A stretch of 64,000 nucleotides of DNA from Triticum aestivum (lineage: Eukaryota > Streptophyta > Magnoliopsida > Poales > Poaceae): assembly GCF_018294505.1 (NCBI RefSeq), contig NC_057811.1, positions 403,274,790 through 403,338,789 on the forward strand, written 5' to 3'. Of this stretch, positions 56,520-64,000 are shown piece after piece; positions within the stretch are counted from its first letter, which is position 1, and each line of letters begins with the position of its first letter. The position numbers and the translations under genes are program-made. The notes beneath the pieces were generated by a model. That model was given only the letters and a program-made list of their open reading frames with translations. It had not been told where the DNA came from and made no database searches.

Positions 56520-59500
56520 GCTAGTCATATTCTTCATGATGCTCTCTTTATGTTTCAATTCTTATCTTTTATGTGAGCATCATTGAAATCATCATGCCTA
56601 GCTAGGGGTGTTAAACGTTAGCGCTTGTTGGGAGGCAACCCAATTTTATTTTTGTTCCTTGCTTTTTGTTCCTGTTTAGTAATAAATAAATCATCTAGCC
56701 TCTGGTTAGATGTGGTTTTATGTTTTAATTTGTGTTTGTGCCAAGTAGAACCTTTGGGAAGACTTGGGTGAATTCTTTATGATCATGCTGTAAAAAACAG
56801 AAACTTTAGCGCTCACGAGATTAGCTGCCATTTTTTACTGAAGAGTGCTTTTAAGTTGATTCTTTATGCAGATGATTAATAGAAATATCCCTCAGGTCTA
56901 ACAATTTAGTTCCGAATTTTTGGAGTTCCATAAGTATACGTTTGATACACATTACTACAGACTGTTCTGTTTTTGACAGATTCTGTTTTCTATGTGTTGT
57001 TTGCTTATTTTGATGAATCTATGAGTAGTATCGGAGGGTATGAACCATAGAGAAATTGTAATACAGTATATATTACGCCAATATGAATTTAGAATGATTT
57101 CACAACAGTAACTAAGTGGTGATTCATTTTCTTATACTAACGGAGCTTACGAGTTTTCTGTTAAGTTTTGTGTTGTGAAGTTTTCAAGTTTTGGGTAAAG
57201 ATTCGATGGACTATGGAATAAGGAGTGGCAAAGAGCCTAAGCTTGGGGATGCCCAAGGCACGCCAAGGTAATATTCAAGGACAACCAAGAGCCTAAGCTT
57301 GGGGATGCCCCGGAAGGCATCCCCTCTTTCGTCTTCGTTCATCGGTAACTTTACTTGGAGCTATATTTTTATTCATCACATAATATGTGTTTTGCTCGGA
57401 GCGTCAATTTATTTTGTTAGAATTTGCTTGATGTTATTTAGAACAATGTTTTGCATCTTTTATTTCAATAAAAGTGGCATTGATAGCATTTACTATGCCT
57501 ATTTTACAAGTCTTCATGTTGCTGTTTGAAAATAGAAAGTCTACCGCTGTTGCAAAAATTCCCTAGAAAAGTCAGAATGTGATAAAATGTTGAAACCTTT
57601 TGAATAATAAGCTCTGATAAATTTAATACAGTGGGAATTTTCGTTCATAATTTTTGGATCTAGGGAAGTATGGATCTTGCTGCATTCTTTACAGACTGTC
57701 CTGTTTAGGCAGATTGCTGTTATATTTGCATTGTTTGCATATGTTTGCTTCTTTAATGATTCTATTTGAGGATAGGACTATTAAATATGCAGATGAATTT
57801 AGTATGCAATGTTGAATAATAATTTTAGTGATTTGCTACAGTAGAGTATGACAAGGTTTTTGTATTGGTTTATACTAACTTATCTCACGAGTCCTTGTTG
57901 AGTTTTGTGTGGATGAAGCTTTTGAGATTTAGGGAGACCGTGATATGAGAGGAATTAAGGAGACACAAAAGCTAGTTGGGGATGCCCAAGGCATCCCATG
58001 ATAATATTTCAAGAAGTCTCAAGCGTCTAAGCTTGGGGATGCCCCGGTTGGCATCCCACCTTTCTTCTTCGACAACTATCGGTTAGTATCGGTTGATCCT
58101 AAGTTTTTGCTTCTTCACGTGATGTTTGCTATTCTTAGAATGTCATTTTATTTTGTTTTGCTTGCTGTTTGAATAAAGTATCAAGATCTGAAATTATTAA
58201 ATGGGAGAGTCTTCACATAGCTAAATAATTATTTAACTACTCATTGATCTTCACTTATATCTTTTTGGAGTAGTTTGTCATTTACTCGTGTGCTTCACTT
58301 ATATCCTATGAGTAAATAGTTGAATGATGTGAATATCATAAATCTGAAATTATATATGTTTTATATGGTTATCCCATGGGGAGTAATGACTTCACATATG
58401 AGAAGTAGAGGTGGTAAATTTATTGAAGGTTAGCAAACATTGTATTGGTCACTTGAACAATTCATGAAAGAATATTGAGGGAAGAGAGATTTCACATATA
58501 AATATACTATCTTGGACATATTTTATGATTGTGAGCACTCATTAAAATATGACATGCTAAAAGGTTGATGTTGGACAAGGAAGACAACGTAATGGGTTAT
58601 GTTTTCTTATATCTGAAATAAAGTGTATTGTCGTGGATCATTCAACATGCTGAGCTTGCCTTTCCCCCTCATGCTAGCCAAATTCTTTGCACCAAGTAGA
58701 GATACTACTTGTGCTTCCAAACATCCCTTAAACCAGTAGTGCCATGAGAGTCCACCATAGCTACCTATGGATTGAGTAAGATCCTTCAAGTAAGTTGTCA
58801 TCGGTCCATGCAATAAAAATTGCTCTCTAAATATGTATGATCTATTAGTGTGGAGAAAATAAGCTTTATACGATCTTGTGATGTGGAAGCAACAAAAGCG
58901 ACGGACTGCATAATAAAGGTCCCTATCACAAGTGGCAATACAAAGTGACGTTCTTTCACATTAAGATTTTGTGCATCCAACTATAAAAGCGCATGACAAC
59001 CTCTGCTTCCCTCTGCGAAGGCCTATCTTTTATTCTTGTCTTATACCTTATGCAAGAGTCATGGTGATGTTCACCTTTCCTTTTTACATTTTATCCTTTG
59101 GCAAGCACATTGTGTTGGAAAGATCCTGATATATATATCCAATTGGATGTAAGGCATCATGAACTATTATTGTTGACATTACCCTTGAGGTAAAAGGTTG
59201 GGAGGCGAATCTATAAGCCCCTATCTTTCTCTGTGTCTGATTAAAACTTTGAACCCATAAATATCGCGTGAGTGTTAGCAATTGTGAAAGACTAAATGAT
59301 AGTTGAGTATGTGAAGTTTGCTGAATCAAAGCTCTGACATAGACTCTTCCTGAAAATAAGATGAATTGTAATTGTTTGATGACTAATAACACGGTTTGTT
59401 AGTTTTCAAGAAAGTTTATGATCTATACTTTAACATGTGAATAGTTTGTTACTCGATCATGAAAAGTTTTATGAGTTGAGCTACTGTTATGACATATAAT

Positions 59501-59614
59501 GATGCTAGAAAAGGTGATTGAAATTATCATTGATCAAACTTGTGCACCTGCTAGCATTCACACTTCATAAATTATTCCGTTTATCATTTACCTACTCGAG
59601 GACGAGCAGGAATT
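56520..59614 (+). other. Non-coding part of internal region 2
   Basis: Parallel to 50887-53980. The 14-mer AAGCTTGGGGATGC is kept at 57239, 57295 and 58029 (and at 55998 in the ORF). The copy equivalent to 52338 is damaged (about 57971). Confidence 0.7.
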
Positions 59615-59628
59615 AAGCTTGGGGATGC
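59615..59628 (+). other. Polypurine tract of internal region 2
   Basis: AAGCTTGGGGATGC abutting LTR 3 at 59629. Confidence 0.8.
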
Positions 59629-61316
59629 TGATACGTCTCCAACGTATCTATAATTTATGAAGTATTCATGCTATTATATTATCTGTTTTGGATGTTTATG
59701 GGCTTTACTAAACACTTCTATATTATTTTTGGGACTATCCTATTAATCGGAGGCCCAGCCCAAATTGATGTTTTCTTGCCTATTTCAGTGTTTCGAAGAA
59801 AAGGAATATCAAATGGAGTCCAAACGGAATGAAACCTTCGGGAGAGTTATTTTTGGAACGGAAGCAATCCAGGAGACTTGGAGTAGACGTCAGGGAAGCT
59901 TCGAGGAATCCACGAGGCAGGGAGGCGCGCCCTACCCCCCTGGGCGCGCCCCCCACCCTCGTGGGCCCCTCGTGGCTCCCCTGACCGACTTCTCTCGCCT
60001 ATATATGTCCATATACCCTAAAAACATCGGGGAACAGAATAGATCGGGAGTTCCACTGCCGCAAGCCTCTGTAGCCACCAAAAACCAATCGAGACCCTGT
60101 TCCGGCACCCTGCCGGAGGGGGGATCCCTCACCGGTGGCCATCTTCATCGTCCCGGCGATCTCCATGATGAGGAGGGAGTAGTTCACCCTCGGGGCTGAG
60201 GGTATGTACCAGTACCTATGTGTTTGATCTCTCTCTCTCGTGTTCTTGAGGTGATACGATCTTGATGTACCGCGAGCTTTGCTATTATAGTTGGATCTTA
60301 TGATGTTCTCCCCCTCTACTCTCTTGTAATGGATTGAGTTTTCCCTTTGAAGTAATCTTATCGGATTGAGTCTTTAAGGATTTGAGAACACTTGATGTAT
60401 GTCTTGCATGTGCTTATCTGTCGTGACAATGGGATATCACGTGATTCACTTGATGTATGTTTTGGTGATCAACTTTCGGGTTCCGTGACCTCGTGAACTT
60501 ATGCATAGGGGTTGGCACATGTTTTCGTCTTGACTCTCCGGTAGAAACTTTGGGGCACTCTTTGAAGTTCTTTGTGTTGGTTGAATAGATGAATCTGAGA
60601 TTGTGTGATGCATATCGTATAATCATACCCACGGATACTCGAGGTGACATTGGAGTATCTAGGCGACATTAGGGTTTTGGTTGATTTGTGTCTTAAGGTG
60701 TTATTCTAGTACGAACTCTATGATAGATCGAACGGAAAGAATAGCTTCGTGTTATTTTACTACAGACTCTTGAATAGATTGATCAGAAAGGATAACTTTG
60801 AGGTGGTTTCGTACCCTACCATAATCTCTTCGTTTGTTCTCCGCTATTAGTGACTTTGGAGTGACTCTTTGTTGCATGTTGAGGGATATTTATGTGATCC
60901 AATTATGTTATTATTGTTGAGAGAACTTGCACTAGTGAAAGTATGAACCCTAGGCCTTGTTTCAACACATTGCAATACCGTTTACGCTCACTTTTATCGC
61001 TTGCTACCTTGCTGTTTTTATATTTTCAAATAACAAAAACCTATATCTACCATCCATATTGCACTTGTATCACCATCTCTTCACCGAACTAGTGCACCTA
61101 TACAATTTACCATTGTATTGGGTGTGTTGGCGACACAAGAGACTCTTTGTTAATTGGTTGCAGGGTTGTTTGAGAGAGACCATCTTCATCCTACGCCTCC
61201 CACGGATTGATAAACCTTAGGTCATCCACTTGAGGGAAATTTGCTACTGTCCTACAAACCTTTGCACTTGGAGGCCCAACAACGTCTACAAGAAGAAGCT
61301 TGAGTAGTAGACATCA
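59629..61316 (+). repeat. LTR 3 of the array
   Basis: 1688 bp, ends GTAGACATCA followed by ATATG (61317-61321). GC hairpin at 59910-59964. Its CT microsatellite (about 60228-60239) is the shortest of the three. Confidence 0.92.
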
Positions 61317-62658
61317 ATATGCTCAACGATAGATGGACTAATGTCCTGGCAGTCGAGGAATACGGCCTCGAGCGCCCAACCAAAAGTTACCCGAAGCGCA
61401 AATTGCTACCTCAATTCGATGATAAGGCGCTAGAACCCATACCATCAGCGCATAATGCGGCTGACCGACCACCACGTGGCCGGGACAAAGCGGCAACTCA
61501 AGCCGAACACCAGCTCGTACTACCTCGCCGTAAAGGCAGAGATAAAACAGCTCGGGGATATACATATGACCTTCGGCAGGACCTGGATAGTAGAGCAGGA
61601 CAGACCAGATCGATCTACGGATCGCGGGGGCGTGCCCCGACACGTGACGACAGCTATCTAGCCGGACATGACAAGCATAATCATGCCCGGGCCAAAAACT
61701 GCAGACGGACTCCATCCGAGCTATGTCGCGACGTGGCCCGATATAGAGGCGCCACACACCCCCTTTGCTTCACTGATGAAGTAATGGAGCACGAATTCCC
61801 AGAAGGGTTTAAACCTGTGAACATCGAATCATATGATGGGACAACAGACCCCGCGGTATGGATCAAAGATTTCCTTCTCCATATTCATATGGCCTACAGT
61901 GATGGTCTTCACGCCATCAAATACGTCCCACTAAAACTCAAGGGACCAGCTCGGCACTGGTTGAACAGCCTACCCCAAAACTCCATTGGCAGCTGGGAGG
62001 ACCTGGAAGACGCCTTCCGCGATAACTTCCAGGGTACATACGTCCGACCTCCGGATGCCAATGACCTAAGTCACATAGTCCAACAGCCTGGAGAGTCAGC
62101 CAGGAAATTCTGGACTAGGTTCTTAACTAAAAAGAACCAGATCGTCGACTGTCCGGATGCCGAAGCCCTAGCGGCCTTTAAACACAGCATCCACGACGAA
62201 TGGCTCGCCCGACACCTCGGCCAGGAAAAGCCGAAGTCCATGGCAGTCCTCACGGCACTCATGACCCGCTTTTGCGCGGGAGAAGATAGCTGGCTAGCCC
62301 GTAGCAATAACAATGCAAGCGAACCTGGCACCTCTGAAGCCAGAAATAGCAATGGCAAGCCCCGACGAAACAGACACAAGCGTTGAAGCAACGATAACAA
62401 TACCGATGACACGGCGGTCAACGCCGGATTCAGTGGCTCCAAGTCCGGCCAGCGGAACAAGCCATTCAAAAGGAACAACCCGGGCTCATCCAGCTTGGAC
62501 CGCATACTCGATCCTCCATGCCAGATACACGGCACCCCCGATAAACCAGCCAATCACACCAACAGAAGTTGTTGGGTTTTTTAAACAGGCCGGCAAGTTA
62601 AATGCCGAGAATAAGGAGAAGGGGTCGCAAAGCAAGGACGATGACGAGGAGCCCCGTC
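61317..62658 (+). pseudogene. gag C-terminal part of Tat element 3
   Basis: The frame resumes from 48351 through ATATG (MLNDRWTNVLAVEEYGLERP). It includes the capsid-like core FPEGFKPVNIESYDGTTDPA and LKLKGPARHWLNSLP. TGA at 62384-62386 interrupts it. The same frame then holds a zinc-finger-like C-X2-H-X8-H-X4-C (Cys codons at 62519 and 62570) before a shift at a T-run near 62577. The part up to 62658 (GKLNAENKEKG) leads to the solo LTR. Confidence 0.8.
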
Positions 62659-63129
62659 TGTCGGTGTCAAAACCGGCGGACCTCAGGTAGGGGGTCCCGA
62701 ACTGTGCGTCTAAGGCGGATGGTAACAGGAGGCGGGGGACACAATGTTTACCCAGGTTCGGGCCCTCTCGATGGAGGTAATACCCTACTTCCTGCTTGAT
62801 TGATCTTGATGATATGAGTATTACAAGAGTTGGTCTACCACGAGATCGTAGAGGCTAAACCCTAGAAGCTAGCCTATGATTATGATTGTTGTTGTCCTAC
62901 GGACTAAACCCTCCGGCTTATATAGACACCGGAGGGGGCTAGGGTTACACAGAGTCGGTTACAAGGGAGGAGATCTACATATCCGTATTGCCAAGCTTGC
63001 CTTCCACGCAAAAGAGAGTCCCATCCGGACACGGGACGAAGTCTTGAGTCTTGTATCTTCATAGTCCAACAGTCCGGCTAAAGTATATAATCCGGCTGTC
63101 CGAGGACCCCCTAATCCAGGACTCCCTCA
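62659..63129 (-). repeat. Solo LTR inside Tat element 3, with CCGTC duplications
   Basis: 471 bp in minus orientation, TGTCGGTGTCAAAACC to GACTCCCTCA on the plus strand. It is flanked by CCGTC at 62654-62658 and 63130-63134. It is the same family as the LTRs of Tat elements 1 and 3. It has no internal sequence or second LTR, so it marks an insertion followed by LTR-LTR recombination. Confidence 0.93.
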
Positions 63130-63134
63130 CCGTC

Positions 63135-64000
63135 CACGAAACACAGGGGGATAGAAGAAGTTTCCCCCTCAGGTCAAAACGGTGAACATGATATACGCTA
63201 CCCATATCCCCAAAAGGGAGCGCAAGCGCGCGCTCAGGGATGTCTATGCGATAGAGCCAGTCACCCCAAAATATAATCCATGGTCGTCATGCCCGATCAC
63301 CTTCGATCGCAGGGACCATCTAACCAGCATCTGTCATGGCGGTTCAGCCGCACTGGTCCTCGACCCAATAATTGATGGATTCCACCTCACGCGAGTCCTC
63401 ATGGACGGTGGCAGCAGCCTCAACCTGCTCTATCAGGATACAGTGCGCAAAATGGGCATCGATCCATCAAGGATCAAGCCCACAAAAACTACCTTTAAAG
63501 GAGTTATACCAGGTGTAGAGGCCCGCTGCACGGGCTCAATCACATTGGAGGTCATCTTCGGATCCCCAGACAACTTCCGAAGTGAAGAGTTGATCTTCGA
63601 TATCGTCCCCTTCCGCAGTGGCTATCACGCACTGCTCGGACGAACCGCATTCGCTCGATTCAATGTGGTGCTGCACTATGCTTATCTCAAGCTCAAGATT
63701 CCCGGACCACGCGGCATCATAACAGTCAATGGAAACACGGAGCGCTCCCTCCGTACCGAGGAGCACACCGCGGCCCTGGCAGCGGAAGTACAGAGCGGCC
63801 TTTTAAGGCAGAATTTTAATTCAGCGGAAGCTCCCGGACAATGTCAAACGAGTCCGGACTACTACGCAGCATGACAATCCGGCTCATCAGGAGTTAGACA
63901 AGCAATTCGACCTCCGTCTCAGTCCCGACCAAGTGGCAGCATACGTACCGCACGTACATAACTACGCACTGAAAATACCATGGGCAGAGACGGAGGCCTA
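63135..64000 (+). pseudogene. Protease and start of RT region of Tat element 3, partial
   Basis: The frame runs through VNMIYATHIPKRERKRA and the aspartic protease motif VLMDGGSSLNLLYQDT near 63400 to a stop at 63872-63874. The usual frame appears to be lost by a small shift near 63800, after which further pol-like sequence continues off the right edge. The protease active site is intact. Confidence 0.75.

Larger units (their letters stand above)
48357..61316 (+). mobile_element. Tandem LTR-internal-LTR-internal-LTR array, non-autonomous Athila-related
   Basis: Three LTRs (48357-50042, 53995-55674, 59629-61316) alternate with two internal regions (50043-53994 and 55675-59628) of almost equal length and matching content. 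One ATATG pair flanks the whole. Each internal region has a tRNA-Asp-type primer site, a small ORF and a polypurine tract, but no gag, protease, RT or integrase, so the family must borrow enzymes, plausibly from Athila-like relatives. The arrangement fits unequal recombination between LTRs after a single insertion. Confidence 0.9.
46664..64000 (+). mobile_element. Tat/Retand-like LTR retrotransposon (element 3), runs off the right edge
   Basis: 5' LTR 46664-47134, gag 47182-62658 interrupted by a 13-kb array, protease 63182-63874, and further pol sequence beyond the window. The protein resembles element 1 more than element 2 (protease LMDGGSSLNLLYQDTV), so at least two subfamilies of the clade are present. 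It holds two younger insertions with clean target duplications. Confidence 0.85.

Noticed and set aside
61338..61757. 139-codon minus-strand frame opposite gag of Tat element 3
   Set aside because: It is a shadow of the plus-strand gag frame, which has recognisable gag motifs.

Overview
The window looks like transposon-dense intergenic DNA from a large-genome grass, most likely wheat, Aegilops or barley. This is inferred from long-LTR Ty3/gypsy families nested in one another, Stowaway MITEs with the usual grass termini, a CACTA end and an F-box/LRR gene fragment. No RNA gene, CRISPR array, operon or clearly intact host gene is visible. Almost every long open reading frame belongs to a retrotransposon, and most are broken.

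Layout. (1) 1-724: decayed F-box/LRR gene (minus). (2) 1153-1403: Stowaway MITE, then purine-rich low-complexity DNA. (3) 2018-15150: nearly complete Tekay/Del-like chromovirus (minus) with about 4.1 kb LTRs, a tRNA-iMet-type primer site and one frameshift in integrase. (4) 15156-31287: an older gene-bearing segment ending in a CACTA 3' terminus with about twelve subterminal repeats. It carries a 44-bp minisatellite, several candidate exons and a MITE, and is interrupted by an Athila-like element (18439-28590, plus; 5-bp duplication ATAGT). That element has a decayed gag-pol and an extra 139-residue 3' ORF. (5) 31290-35847: truncated Tat/Retand-like element (minus). (6) From 36357: a Harbinger-like element carrying a GC-rich ORF that is split in frame by a second Tat/Retand-like element (37057-46129; duplication CCCGC) and then interrupted by a third one (46664 to beyond the window). 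(7) The third element is itself interrupted by an LTR-internal-LTR-internal-LTR array of a non-autonomous Athila-related family (48357-61316; one outer duplication pair, ATATG) and by a solo LTR (62659-63129; duplication CCGTC).

Insertion order can be read from the nesting. Harbinger-like DNA came before Tat element 2 and Tat element 3; Tat element 3 came before the triple-LTR array and the solo LTR; the CACTA-linked gene came before the Athila-like element. Tat element 2 has almost identical LTRs although its coding region is badly decayed.

The least ordinary features are the three-LTR array, exact copies of the polypurine-tract 14-mer scattered through the Athila-related internal regions, primer-site sequence lying outside the 3' LTR of the chromovirus, an antisense ORF with splice-donor-like sites inside Tat element 2, the small coiled-coil ORF downstream of pol in the Athila-like element, and a GC-rich hairpin shared by two LTR families. 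I saw no clearly new defence or metabolic system. Percent identities and ages were not computed; all comparisons are by eye.
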